This document shows, piece by piece, positions 43,011 through 54,890 of a DNA stretch of 64,000 bases (within the stretch, counting starts at the first letter, position 1; each line of letters starts with the position of its first letter). Origin of the DNA: Lichenostomus cassidix (Eukaryota; Chordata; Aves; Passeriformes; Meliphagidae); the NCBI GenBank assembly GCA_008360975.2, contig CM039182.1, positions 108,552,443 to 108,616,442 of the forward strand, in the 5' to 3' direction. The notes under the pieces are model-generated. The model was given only the letters and a program-made list of their open reading frames with translations, did not search any database and was not told the origin of the DNA. Position numbers and translations under genes: made by a program.

Positions 43011-44991
43011 TAAACAGTATCCACAGGAATTGCCACAGGAATCTCTATTATTTGAAAAAAAACCAAACTTGGGAAGCATCCTAACATCACAAAAAGAAGC
43101 CTGTAATAGAAAGAGGGGTGGAAAGATACGTTATAATCAAGATATAAGGACTAGGAGGAAGACACTAAGTACATGTGCTTATTCTGATTTTTCTTAGCAC
43201 TTGTAATGTCAGGAGCTTAGTGGGCAGAAGGAGATGATTGATCTCCAAATCAGGGGGATGGAGAGTAGAAAATTAGAGCAGATGTAGAGGTGAAGGACTG
43301 AATACATCCTCTCAGGGGCCTTTAGGTACAATTTATGAGAATGATTTCCTACAGCAGTTTTAGAGGATCTAAATGGAGTATGTGGCTTAGAGAGGTCACA
43401 AACTAAAGGCCAAGCAGCTGTGACAGTCAGCTTTGAAGGTAAGCTTTGACGTACTCTTCCGGTCGCTTTTTTACCCAGTAATGGAAACAAATAGGAAACC
43501 ATGCAAGCAGACTGCTTATAGATGAGCTTGAGAATACACAGGTTACATCTGTATCACCTTCAGTAGAAATATCCATATTTCAGTTCAAGTTCACCAAGCG
43601 AAGTTGCTGGAGGAGTAAACCAGTGAAAATGCTCCATCCATCGTGTAGGCATTAGGTAATTTTCCCTGGCTGTCACTCACTGGGTTGCTCTTGTCTCCAT
43701 GTGTAGTGCTACAGGTGATCCTGCTAACCTCCATGCCACATGTTCCTCTTCTATGTCCAGACTTGTTACTCCAGCTACGAGGTGGCCATCAGTTTGTCAC
43801 AGACGGGGTAGAGGCCACAGCCCTGCTGCCTTTGGTGGAGCAGTGTTTCTGGAGGAGAGGTGCTGGAAGTTGCTGTTGGGGTGTTTAATACTCCAAACCT
43901 TGATTAGCAAACTGTAAGGCAGCTGGCAGCTCCCCAGACAAGTTAGCTTTCTAGGGTAGGAGTTTCCATCCATGTTACCCAGTTACCCCCAAACCCTATA
44001 CAAAGGGCCACATGAACATGGATCTTCTCCTTTTTCATCCTGGCGAGGAACTCTCACATCTGGACTGTACCATTCCCCTGTGAAATCACCTAATTCCTTT
44101 GACCTTCAGATCTGATGGTCCCATCTCCAGTCCTCACTAGTTATGGAGCACAAAGCTGGGACTGGGTTGGGTGCACTCAGAGCTGGGGGCTTGATGAGCC
44201 CCTTTTGTGAATGCTCTTAAGATTTGAAGTTATCTTCTCAAATTGGCCTTATGGTTTTGGTTAGTGCAGGCTATCTGAATGACTGTCTAGAGCAGGCAAT
44301 GGTTTTTAATTTATTTTTCAGGGATTGTTTTCTGATTTAATGGAGGTTGCTGGGTTTATACTTGTTTTCACCAGTCTGACTGTATTTTCCTATATATCAA
44401 AAGCATGCAGAGTTGCAGATAGACCTTTTTATGTGTCATATAAATTTATTTAAGTGAATAAATAAATATACACTTCCAGAATGCAGTAAGAGTGAAAGAT
44501 TGCATTGATGCTGTTAGGAGTAGAAATATTTTGGAAGTACCACTATTAAATCATCTGTGAAAATGTGACATAGGCACATGCACATACATAACCCACAGAG
44601 AGTATGTTTTCCTTGGGATAAATGTCAAAAATTCGGGCATCCATTTTCATTTAAGTATCTGATATGTTTTTCAAATCCACAGTGCTTGGCAGATACCAGA
44701 GCATTTTCCACTAATCGTAAAAAGATTTAAATTGAATTTTATTTATATTTAGCTTTCTGAAAGCAAAGTAGAGAATAAAATTATTTGAAGACTAGATTCC
44801 ATAGGCTTTTTTTCCCGGAAAAGACTGCTAGAAGAGTAAAGCTAAATCAGTACTACCCTAATCTGTTGTAGATAATCTAATTTATGTTGCTGTGTATCAT
44901 GTTAACGACTCAACCGATGTGCACATTATAATTTTTTTTTTCATTTGCTGTTTGGGATTCTCAGAATAGGAGATGCAAGGATAACCCATGA

Positions 44992-45014
44992 TTTCCATGA
45001 GAGATTCATGGAAA
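44992..45014. repeat. 9-bp perfect stem with 5-nt loop
   Basis: TTTCCATGA, loop gagat, TCATGGAAA. A small inverted repeat of unknown role. Confidence 0.85.
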
Positions 45015-46393
45015 CTGAAAATTAAAGCCTTTTAATATCTTTCATGATAACTGTTTTTCTTGGCTTAAGTGTAGGTTTTAAAAAATGGTGCTCATTGTTT
45101 TGCTTGTAGTTCTTTCATGCATGAACAATCATGCTGATGATGCATTTACTTCAAGTGAATTTTCCAATTGAAAAAGTGCTCTTGAGTAGTTTAAGTACTA
45201 TGAATCAGCAAAACCTCATCTAAGTCCCATAAAAGCACTGGCTGCAGAAAGCAGCTCTGGAAAGAAGACATATTGGGATTGTACTGCATGATTCAGCTCA
45301 ATGGAAGTATATTTGGCCACAACAGTAGACGCTGATGAACCCGACAGTTCTGTAAAAATGAAATTGTAATCTGGCAGACAGACAGAAACTAACTGCTGCA
45401 GCCCCCTCTTATATGCTTCACTTGTTTCTCACAGGTTTGAAGCAGTGATTCTAAATGTGAGAACCTCAGCCCTTGAAACAGGATTTTTGTGGGGCATTTT
45501 TCATTCCTTATCTCTTTCTTAACTTGTTATTTCACTATTATCTTCTTTCCTCCTTAGTTTCCCTTGTAGTCTGCCTGTAGGAAGTGCTCTTTTTCCTGGT
45601 ATCACTGCCTGGACCATTTGGACAACTAATGTTTCTGATACAATGTTTTCTTAATATTAGCAATGCAATCTATTTATTTCTTATATAATAACATTTTGAC
45701 TGAAACAACTTTGAGTCATAAATATTTGTCAGGGAAAAATTAGGGATTTTTCTGTTCTTATGTAGCTTTTATTTAAGGCTACCTTTGAAAGCAGATAAAA
45801 CTATTCCATAAATCACAGTGTTTAAAAATTGTGAAATGTTTAACGATAACTTCAAAACATTAAGCTATTGACTTAGAATATCTTTTTAAAGTCATTATAT
45901 AACTTAAGGTTACAAGTTCTTAACATCTTAAATATGTTGAGGGTTTAAAAAATTTAATGTAGCTTTCTGTATCTTGCATAGTGATGTATTGTCTCAAGTG
46001 AGCAACACAAGTTTAGTGGGTTTCCCTATGCTTGGAATTTCTGTCAGGATCCAAGGCCTTGGGGCCCAGATCTGGTCACAGACTGACAAGCCCTATGGTG
46101 CTCCTATGAAGGCTGAGAGAGTCTCTGGTCCCAACATCTCTTCTGCTTGCTGCCACTTATGCAGATGCAGTTTGCTTGTTGGTGGAGTAGATGGCTTCCT
46201 TCTTGCCCTGGTGAAAGACAATATTTTTTCCCAGGTGAAGCCCCATAAAATATTTACATTTTGATTGTTTTTCTGAGAAAATTTGGATACAGGTTAAGAT
46301 ATTTAGTATGAGCTAGGGGAGTTTGCACAAGAACTTTGGCCAGCAATGCTGGCAGGGTGGTCACTGATACCCAACATCAGTTTGTGATTACCA

Positions 46394-46455
46394 AGCAAGG
46401 GTGCCTGAAATGCACCTTTACTGGAGCAAGGGTCCCTGAAATGCACCTTTAGGGT
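46394..46455. repeat. 31-bp tandem duplication
   Basis: Two adjacent units share 'agcaagggtNcctgaaatgcacctttactgg'-like sequence with very few differences. It is a local duplication with no coding meaning. Confidence 0.85.
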
Positions 46456-47658
46456 AGAAGATGCCTAAGAAAATTTGATGGTTTATCTCAAGTTTTGTTT
46501 TGGTTTTTTTTTCTTTTTTTTGTGACACCATTGGTGCACAAGCCTTACTTTGGAGATTAGCATTCTTGTGCTGTTCTTTGAAATAAAACACTTGGTGAAA
46601 GTGGAATGTAATTAAGTAGCTCACACCCTCTGATGAGTTATTAGAACAATAACTGTAAAATGAGAAAGAATAAATAAATTGCCTTTTGGTGTCTATAGCT
46701 TCCTAAGCAACAAGGATGGTATCTTCCCCTTTCTGTCTAAAAAAATTTAAAATTCCTTGAGGGAGGTAAGGAAGGGAGGGAAGCTATGTGAAACATGAAT
46801 GCTTAATACCCACTGAAGAGAGAAAAAACAGAAGGTGCAGTTTTGCCACAAACATATGAAATAATCAATGCTCACTTCTAACTCAGCCTAACCTTTTTAA
46901 AGACATGCCTCCCTTAAGTAAAAGCTATGTTTTAAATCAAGGACATTTTCTTTGATTTACAGTTAAAACAAACTGAACTTCCATCCAGGTCCCCACACAC
47001 ACACAAAGGTGAAGGAGTGATTGTGCACATCATTTGAAATATTGATCAAGCCGTTGAAAGTTATTTGGAGAGAGAGTACAAAAATGTTGAGAAAGGCCCA
47101 TGTGCCTTGTTTAGCAAAACAGACTCCTGCAGTGGGACACACAGATTGTAAGCCTGCACGACGAGCTCTCTTCCCAGTCCAACAGAACGCAATTTATTAA
47201 TTTTGCATTTCGGTAGTATTTCATGTTCACAGTTTGCCTGGAAGCCTTTAATATTGCTGCAGAACAATCCAACTGTATGAAATTGGTGCTTTCTTGGGGA
47301 ACACCATTTTGCTCAATATTATTATTGCTAACCTTCTCTGGTTATTTGTATACCAGAAATTTTGAAGCCACTACTAGGACTTTTTAAGAAGTGTGGCTGA
47401 GGGACCTGATGTTGTGCTGCCCAGCGTGCCACACACACAGCATTTTCCCCATATGCTACTCTTACAAATGAGTAGTTTAGGCCACTAAAAAGAATCACCA
47501 AAAGTATTACCATAAGAGGGTTTTAATATAAATTTGCAGAAGTGTGGCTTTATAGAGTTCAATGGCAAGGTTCACTCTATTACTCACTATATAAATGAAG
47601 CATACTAAGGAAAATCAGTTTAGAATCAATTTTAAATGATTTAGGCTGAGACTGAGGA

Positions 47659-47706
47659 TGCAAAAGGGTAGGGGTGCAAAAGGGTAGAGGTACAAAAGGA
47701 TAAGGG
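47659..47706. repeat. Three 16-bp tandem units
   Basis: TGCAAAAGGGTAGGGG, TGCAAAAGGGTAGAGG and TACAAAAGGATAAGGG follow each other directly, with divergence rising to the right. Confidence 0.9.
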
Positions 47707-47992
47707 AGACCATTCTGTTAAGTCACAAAGTTCAGAAAGGATCCCCTTGCTTTCTAAACTCCTGAGAGATCCTAGATGCAGCCGAGCCCAATCTAAGTCC
47801 CACATTTAATCAACAATTTATATCTAAAGGGTTTAGCAGCACTTAATTATTGACTAGTATTTGTAAAGTGATCCAGTATGATTTACTATACTCACAACAA
47901 CTGCTTAATTATAGATCAAGGATGGCAACATTCATACTATACATGTTAGAGGGCATTTGGATCAATTCACAAATGTATACACAGAGATGCAG

Positions 47993-48054
47993 TGGTGTGT
48001 GTGTATATATACATATACAAACATACATATATATATACACACAAATATATATGT
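47993..48054. repeat. TG/TA/CA-rich simple repeat
   Basis: A (GT)n run passes into mixed TATA/CATA/CACA dinucleotide repeats. It abuts the low-coordinate end of the proposed LTR. Confidence 0.9.
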
Positions 48055-48065
48055 AAAAAGGTACC

Positions 48066-48745
48066 TGTTAAAAATTCCCCTTGAGTTCAGTGAAATACTC
48101 ATGTTGAATGTCTATGCATTTCTCAAAGGCTGAGCATCGGAAGAGTGGAGGGTATCAGCCCATGCCCTGTCAGCTTTTGGTGACGGTCCTTCAAGTATCA
48201 CAAGCTTGAGAGTGTGTGGGCTCTGAGAGGCATCCACTCCGACAAAGGTACTGGCACAGTCCACTGCAGTCCATCAGAGGTCCCCTCTTTATAGGGTGAC
48301 AAAATTACTGACTTCAGTCATTATGGCCATAATCCTGGCCATAGCCCAAGTCGGTAACTACTGAAGTTTTTCAAAACTCTGATAACAATGGTACCATTCC
48401 ACTTGGGCTACAATTCAGCTAAGTAACATTCCAAGACTGTCAGGGGATAATTGATTATCCTTTGTTCTCCACCTTGGTTAGGAAATGGATGTCCTGGGTA
48501 TGAACAGTGCCACTCCCAGCTTTGCAATTCAAGAGTTCCTGGTTTAGTCAAGGAATGCTTCACTGCCCAACTCATACAGTCAAGGGATGCTTCACTGCCC
48601 AGCTGGTATGGTCAAGGCCTAATAGAAATTGCTGAAGTCACAGGGCAGGTCCAAGGGGGCTGTGAGGGTGTGGGAAAAGCACCACCACAACACATCCCAT
48701 GACTAAAGTCAATTTGTCTTGCTCCACAGAGTGGTGATGGGGTCA
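48066..48745 (-). repeat. Probable ERV LTR
   Basis: On the minus strand a block of about 680 bp can be framed with TG...CA ends. The low end is ...TTTAACA. The high end is TGACCCC just after a purine run AGAAGCAAGAGG (a possible polypurine tract), or alternatively TGTGGAGC at 48728. It contains a promoter-like CCTATAAAGAGGGG (about 48282-48295, minus strand) and 32-bp direct repeats upstream of it, as expected for U3. The boundaries are a guess, because no second LTR is present for comparison. Confidence 0.5.
48547..48618. repeat. 32-bp direct repeats in the putative LTR U3
   Basis: Two full units (48547-48578 and 48579-48610) beginning GTCAAGGRATGCTTCACTGC are followed by a partial third unit. 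Tandem units of this size upstream of a TATA box are typical of retroviral enhancers. Confidence 0.85.
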
Positions 48746-50339
48746 CCTCTTGCTTCTGGACCTATAAACAGATTAATACCATATTCCACTTATAATTTGA
48801 GGGAAGTTTTTGGTTGTTACATAATTATTTAGGTTTTATTAAACATGATTGAGTAGTGTTACATATATAAGGAGGACTTTGCAACTGTGCCACCCATCTA
48901 GCTATTTTCCACACTCATTCAAAACCAAGCATAATATAACATAAATAAAATTACAGTGGGATCCAATTTAGAGTTCCTGTTGGTGATGAGGACCACCCAA
49001 ATAAGGTAGCCCACTAGTGATGTCCTCTGTCCTTCTTCACTCTTTCTAAGACATGGTGTGTCTCTTCTGTGTCATGATGAACAGTGCTTGGTGGGTTGTG
49101 ACCAGAGCTGAATGGTAAAAATTGCATCCCAGTTTGGTAAAATTACAGACAAAGATATTTGACAGATTGCTTGTATCTGCAGTGGTATTACTTGTAAGTA
49201 TCTATACTCTTATATCTATACTCTTATCACAAAGAGTTCTCAAAATACCCCAAATCCATTTCCAACACATACAAGTACAATTTCAGGGTTTCATCAGGAT
49301 GTATTTCAAAATGACAAACATTTTGTTCAGTGTCAAAACAAATGTCTTGGGCCATGAGGGTATTAGTTTCACAAATAAAGCCCTGTTGTTTCTGAAAAAC
49401 ACATGGAGCAACATTAACAGCTTTGTGCCCAGTTTCTTGGCCTCATAGTCTGTGTTCTATCAGACAGAGTATAGTTTCATGGTGATTTAATCCCATCACA
49501 ATTATTGGTTTTATGACGTATACCAAAGTATTGTATTCCACATCAAATCAAAATGATGACTCCTTTAGTTCCCTTTAAAGATGGACTTTGTTGGTTATCC
49601 TTTTCATCTGCACTAATCCATTCCTTCCTACAAAAGGAGGTGTTATTGTTGTGCTACTGCTGATATATTTAGATCAGGCATGGCTACAGTTAGTATTACA
49701 TATGCATCACCCCATAGATACCCGGTTGTACACAAATTCCACATTTTGTGCTTAACAATAATGAAAGCAAATAATAATTCTACAGGTTTACTCAGGGGAA
49801 AAAATGTGAGTATGGGTTGTGTAAAAGTAAAATTGAACCAACAGTCTGGTTCTGAGAATTTATAGCAAGATTTCTCATTATTTCATGGTTTGAAAAAAAT
49901 CAGTATAGTATATATTAATCTTGATGGGACTTTCTGGGGTAGATCCATTGATTGTCCAGCACCTTATTTTGATTTTGATTTTGGTTTTGATTTTTATCTC
50001 CTCTCTTGGTATTACAATTATTATTATTCTAATTGTTTTTCCATATATTGTCTCCCATCTTCACCTATCCGCTAGATATGCCTATTTCAATGTATAAACA
50101 AAGTAGCAAGGTTTCAGCTTGCCTTATCTTCTGGCAGTATCCCTAGTCTGCCAGTATAATGTTGTAGTGCTGGATCCCAAGGTTTTTGTGATTCATCTGA
50201 AGAGATTATATTGTCTCAATCAAGAGGAAAAACAGGACTTTGTTGGGGGTGTACAGCTGTTTTCATTGCTGTCAATACAGATTCTTTTCTGCTGTAAAAG
50301 AAAAGAAATAAAAGGTTTTGTTGGGGAAAGTGGAATGGG

Positions 50340-52520
50340 TTATCCCTTTTGTGATGCAGGATAAATCCACTGTGCATTGATTCTGTATTTTTCAACACCC
50401 CTACCAGTAGCTTCCCAAGCAAGTGAGCCATAGGGTTTAGTCAGAGTCATAGGCACAGCTTCCATTTGCAGTAATGTTACAATAACAGGTTGTCCTGGCT
50501 GTAATGCTATCCAGTATTTTCTTTCATCGGAAGGTAAAGCATCAAGTTCAGCTTTTGCAAAGAATGCTTGACTCACAGATTGCTGATTATTCAACTGATG
50601 AAGCACTTTGGAAAGTCAAGTATGCTGCTGAACATTGTGTGTCCTAATGCTCCTTTTCTATAACCCTCTAGCTCTTTCTACCATCCCATTTGATTTGGGG
50701 TAATTTGGAGTGTGTACCCATTGAATTTCTTCATGCCTGGGCCATCCTTCCAACTCTTTGTATAAGAAGTGAGAGCCAGTATTGCTTTGAATGGTATGGG
50801 GAGCAAGTAGACTCACAAACCCAGATCACAACCCCTGTACTTTCATCCATCAGCCCTTCAGCACTTGGTCACTACAGGTAAGCTGGAAGACTACTGCTAC
50901 ACTCCTGTGAGGATAGGTTGGTATCCTACAGAGGGTTTGTATGGCCTGATGCAATCAATTTGCCACGTAGACCATAAAGTTTCCCCTTGATTCATATGTA
51001 GCGTGATGCTTTAGCAGGGTGATCTGATTGTAATTTTAAGTTGCATTGAGGACATTCTGGAAGAGTAGCTCCACAAGTTTTCCAACCTTTGCTCTGTGCA
51101 GCAATATAATGTGCTGATTTGCCAGTGTGACCTAATTTTTGATGTGGCTATTCTCCCAATTGATGACGCTCAGGATTTAAAGAGTTCCCTACTTTTATCT
51201 CCCTAATTTTAGTCAATTCATCTACCTTTTGATTCCAGTTTGTGGCTGGTTTATTACCCTTGGCATGAGCTTTCACCCATCCCATTTTGAATTGTTTTCC
51301 TGTCTATATCTAGTAGTAATTGCCAGTCTTGAGTTCTCCAAAGTGAAGATCTGCCAACTTCCCAGTTCAGTTATTTCCATTGTGTGATACCTATCTGCAC
51401 AGCATAGGAGTGCACATATATCATTTTCCTCGATTTTGAGCTGCCAAAATAACTGCCCTTAATTTTCCTACTTGTGTACTACCTTCACCTTCTTCTATTA
51501 TTTGTTTGCCAGTGTTAATGTTTAGTGCAACAGCCTTACATTGCTATTCACCTTTTATCCTTTTTTCTGAAGCATCAGTGAAACAATTTCAAACAGGTTA
51601 CTGGAAATACCCTGTTCAGCAAATCCCCATTCTGTTGTGACAGGGTGTACTGGTCCCAGTGATTGATGGTTTTAATTCCTGTATTAAGGTTTTGACTGCC
51701 TCTTCATGTTCCAAATTCCATCTCCACAGTTTTCTCATTCATAAAAGGGAATATAACGTGCAAGTAGCGGTAGAAAATTCAGATACTTGTTTGCTCCAAT
51801 ATCCTATAGTTCTTATTAATTCTTTTTAACTTTTGTAACTCTTTCCTAGATTGGGATGACTGCAGCTGTTCTGCTTTTCTTAAGGTGTCTGGAAGAATTA
51901 CCACACTGCCTGCTATCCACCAAGTACCCAAAAATCTTTGCTTCTTCACTTGGCCCTTGACATATATTTCAGGTGGGATCTCAACTTCTTTATGCAGTTA
52001 CTGTTACTACTTCTACTTTTCAGGCAAATCTCTGGCAATTAAAGTGTCATCTATATTGGCGTAATTTCACATCTTGAGGAAGTCAGACTGTCTGTAAAAC
52101 TTCAGCAAGTTCAGCAAGTGCAGCATGAGCAATCATGGGTAAATGTTTATACCCCCATGGGAGTCTGCTAGAGGTACATTGTACACTGTCCCAAGTAAAA
52201 GCAAATTTCTCCTTATCATCTTCCTGTAAGGGGACTATAAAGATCATATCTTTTCTATCTACTGCTGCCATCCATGGATGTGTGGCTACTTATAGTGTGG
52301 CTGCTGGGTTTGCAGCATTGCAGTGTTGAGTACTGCAGCTGTTAGTGTGGCTGTGTTGGCATTTAAACACCAGTAATCTGTAGTAACTCGTCATCTCCTG
52401 TTTCGTTTTCAAACTGGCCAAAGCAATGAATTACAGGAGGAGTGGGTTCTGAAGATGGTCTGCTATTTTTTCAAATCAGCTATAACTTCCTAAATTCTGT
52501 TTTGTGCTGCAACAGAAATT
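50340..52520 (-). pseudogene. ERVL-like pol: RT, RNase H and integrase, broken
   Basis: Read on the minus strand from high to low coordinates. The RT region has WRxTxDYW-like sequence near 52400 and an open piece at 52271-52083 with KFAFTW and LPWGYKHLP, where the usual LPQGY Gln is Trp. RNase H C-terminal sequence lies near 51430-51200. The integrase zinc-finger CPQC lies near 51050, a WQIDC catalytic-aspartate motif near 50960, and NGMVER with the catalytic Glu near 50680. The last open piece spans 50606-50340. Stops and frameshifts separate these parts, so no functional polyprotein can be made. Confidence 0.75.
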
Positions 52521-53369
52521 GGGATGGGGAGAATATGGGGGAGGCCAGGTGGAGGTGGGCTGTGGGTGGAATGCACCACCACAGATGTTCCATACAACTC
52601 TTCTTCAACCCTGTTTTCACAGCTGCCTCATCCATCATCTTCCACACCCTCCTGGGTTTTCCACCTTGCATATCTCTCCAACATTGTGCTTCACAAGGCA
52701 TAGGTGGGACTTGGCGATATGGAAGGACCAAAAGGGTGAGAGGAGCCAGGATGGGAGACACAGCATCCGGTGAGTTGTTAGAAGATTGAAGCAGACTGTG
52801 AAACTTGACTTTTCTGTCCTTTACAAATGACAGTTGTTTGTTCTATACTGATGGCATGACTTTTCTTAAACTAAATCAAAATCCAAGAGGTGACCTGCCT
52901 CAAAGACGACTGAAATTTGGAGTTTGTGGTTGTTTAAAGTGAAGGAACAAAATTACCTCAGGCCCCTGCAGGCTGTGGCTAAGCAAAGCAGAGCAGACAA
53001 GTTGACAGTAGTGCTGTGGTTGCAGAGACTTAAGGCAGCTGTGGCTGTAGTTTATCCACAAGTGTGAGCACTGATATCTTCTGTGAAATAAGGATAGTTA
53101 GCACTGAGGGAGTGCTCCAAAGCTCTTCTGGAGCTGTTGATCATGCACATTACAAAGTGCACAGGAGTGTGTCAGCTTAAAAGAGTGCTGCTTGATGACT
53201 GGTGAAGTTGACCAAATCTCACCTTCAGAGGAAGCTGGAGATGAAAACAAGTAATGAAATGTGTGCCAGATAAGTTACACAGGATAAGCCTGGAAAATGA
53301 TAAACGTAAAGCTTATCTTTAGAAAGCAGGGAAAGGAAGAGCCAGAGACTAAAGGAACAAATAATCAAA
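52521..53369. other. No feature assigned
   Basis: This lies between the ERV pol and an old LINE copy. It could hold decayed 5' pol or gag sequence of the ERV, but I recognised no motif. Confidence 0.45.
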
Positions 53370-54275
53370 CAAGCTGCAAGGACAAATGGGATTTGTCAAG
53401 TACAAATTGTATTAAACCAGCCTAATTTCTTTCTGTGACAGGATAACAGGCCTTGTGGATTAGGGAGAAGGAATAAGAGTCCATAAATCACAACTTTGGG
53501 GAGATTTTTGTCATGGTTACACATGGAATTCCCATAAGCAAGCAAGGAAAATATACTCTGGGTACATCAGTCTAAAACCACTTCAAAAACCAAAGGGAAT
53601 AATTAGTAGATCACTGTCACACTGAAGCATGTTTCGAGAGACAATGTCCCAGAGATCTGTCATGGACCTGGTATTACCAAGTGTTGAATATTCAATATTC
53701 AACCCAATATTCATTCAGAGTAAATTTCAGTGCAACACTGTGGATGATGTAAATAGCATATTTATTAAATATGCAAAAAACACCAAGCTGAGAGAGCTGC
53801 ACACAATTTGCAGGACAGAATTAGGATCTAAACTATTCTTGGTGTCTTGAAGAAGGTGATAAGAACCAAACACTGTGTGAGTTCATGAGGAAAAATCCTA
53901 CACTCAGAAAGGAGAACCTGCACTCCCAACACCACAAACCAGGTAATAGCTGTAACACCATAAAAGTAATGGAGAAGATCTGGAATTTACAGTCAATGAG
54001 TTAATGATATGGCAAAAAGGCAAATAGTGAACTGGGTTGTATTAAAAAAATGCCCTTCATCTGCAGTGCAGATGAAGTTTCCTTCTGCTCAGTGCCAGTG
54101 TGGTGTTCAGCTGGAGAATGGTGTCCAGTTTTGAACACTTTTAACACCTAAAGAAAGGTAAAGGTGAAGGAAGTAAGGTGGATCTGGAAATTTTCTTTAT
54201 TCTCCTCTAAAGATTAAAGGAACAAGGGCTCATGTCTTCGAGAAGCTTGTGCTAGCTTTGCAGAAGAGAAGACAA
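53370..54275 (+). mobile_element. Very old CR1/L3-clade LINE fragment (second copy)
   Basis: The plus strand follows the same ancient LINE type as 2700-3740. Landmarks are 'gacaggataacaggccttgtggattagggagaagg' (53439-53473), 'aatatgcaaaaaacaccaagctgagagagctgc' (53768-53800), 'ttgcaggacagaattaggatc' (53808-53828), 'gctggagaatggtgtccagttttg' (54112-54135), and 'aaagattaaaggaacaagggctc' (54211-54233). It has many stops and indels. It sits just outside the ERV 5' side. Confidence 0.6.
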
Positions 54276-54320
54276 GATCAAGATGTAATAGAAGACAAGA
54301 TGTAATAGAAGACAAGATCA
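54266..54320. repeat. 17-bp tandem repeat
   Basis: Two exact units ATGTAATAGAAGACAAG (54283-54299 and 54300-54316) are flanked on the left by a partial 'gaagacaagatc' copy. Confidence 0.9.
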
Positions 54321-54850
54321 GCTTTTCATAAATGAGTTAGACTAACCCTGCCTGCATGCTTAGCTTGACTTCAGCAAGGCTGTTGGCAAGTTAGGTGAAT
54401 TAAAGTGGATGGACAAGCATGGATTTACAAGAGGCACTAAATGGTATCAGTAGAATAAACCCAATACATTCTTGTGCCATTTGATGTGACAGCACTCAGT
54501 TAACTGTGCAATCTCTTTGGATTCCCCCATTTTGATCGGAGCTGCAGATATGCAGAGGTGCAAATCCTCACAAATACAGTACATTTCTTTCTTGAAGTTC
54601 AAGATCGCTGAACACTGAGCACCTCTTGCCATTAAAAGTAGAGGCTTTTCAACTGGGTTCCTTCCTGTCTTCTGGAGCCAGAAACACTGTACATGTAATG
54701 CAATAATATGGAGCTCTCTGGGGCAGAGGTGTCACAACAAGGAAGAAAAAAGCAGCTGAACCTTCATGGTTCCACTGTGCCCCTGGTGGAATCACAAGAC
54801 AAAAAGTTCAAAGCCCAAATTGATGTCAGGTTTTTGAAGCAACTATTTGG

Positions 54851-54890
54851 TTCAGGTCTTCACTAAAGGTTTCAGGTCTTCACTAAAGCT
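54851..54890. repeat. 20-bp tandem duplication
   Basis: Two adjacent units TTCAGGTCTTCACTAAAGGT and TTCAGGTCTTCACTAAAGCT differ at one base. Confidence 0.92.

Larger units (their letters stand above)
43011..48060. other. No gene recognised; small tandem and inverted repeats only
   Basis: This is AT-rich sequence. It contains a hairpin (44992-45014), a 12-bp palindrome TTCATGCATGAA (45114-45125), a 31-bp tandem duplication (46394-46455), a 16-bp triplicate (47659-47706) and a TA/TG-rich simple repeat (47993-48054). No exon with a recognisable protein domain was found on either strand. Confidence 0.55.
48066..52520 (-). mobile_element. ERVL-like endogenous retrovirus remnant
   Basis: A minus-strand provirus remnant has a probable 3' LTR at 48066-48745 and a broken pol at 50340-52520. 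The RT segment carries short stretches typical of the ERV-L group (KFAFTW and LPxGYKH), which supports class III. No env was seen, as is usual for ERV-L. About 1.6 kb between pol and the LTR (48746-50339) is not assigned; a dUTPase might be expected there but I could not recognise it. Gag and a 5' LTR are missing, since an older LINE copy begins at 53.4 kb, so the element is 5'-truncated or rearranged. Confidence 0.72.

Noticed and set aside
54350..54450. Possible extra CR1 fragment ('cttgacttcagcaaggctgttgg')
   Set aside because: It resembles the CR1 phrase around FSKAFDT, but only about 25 bp match, which is too little to call.
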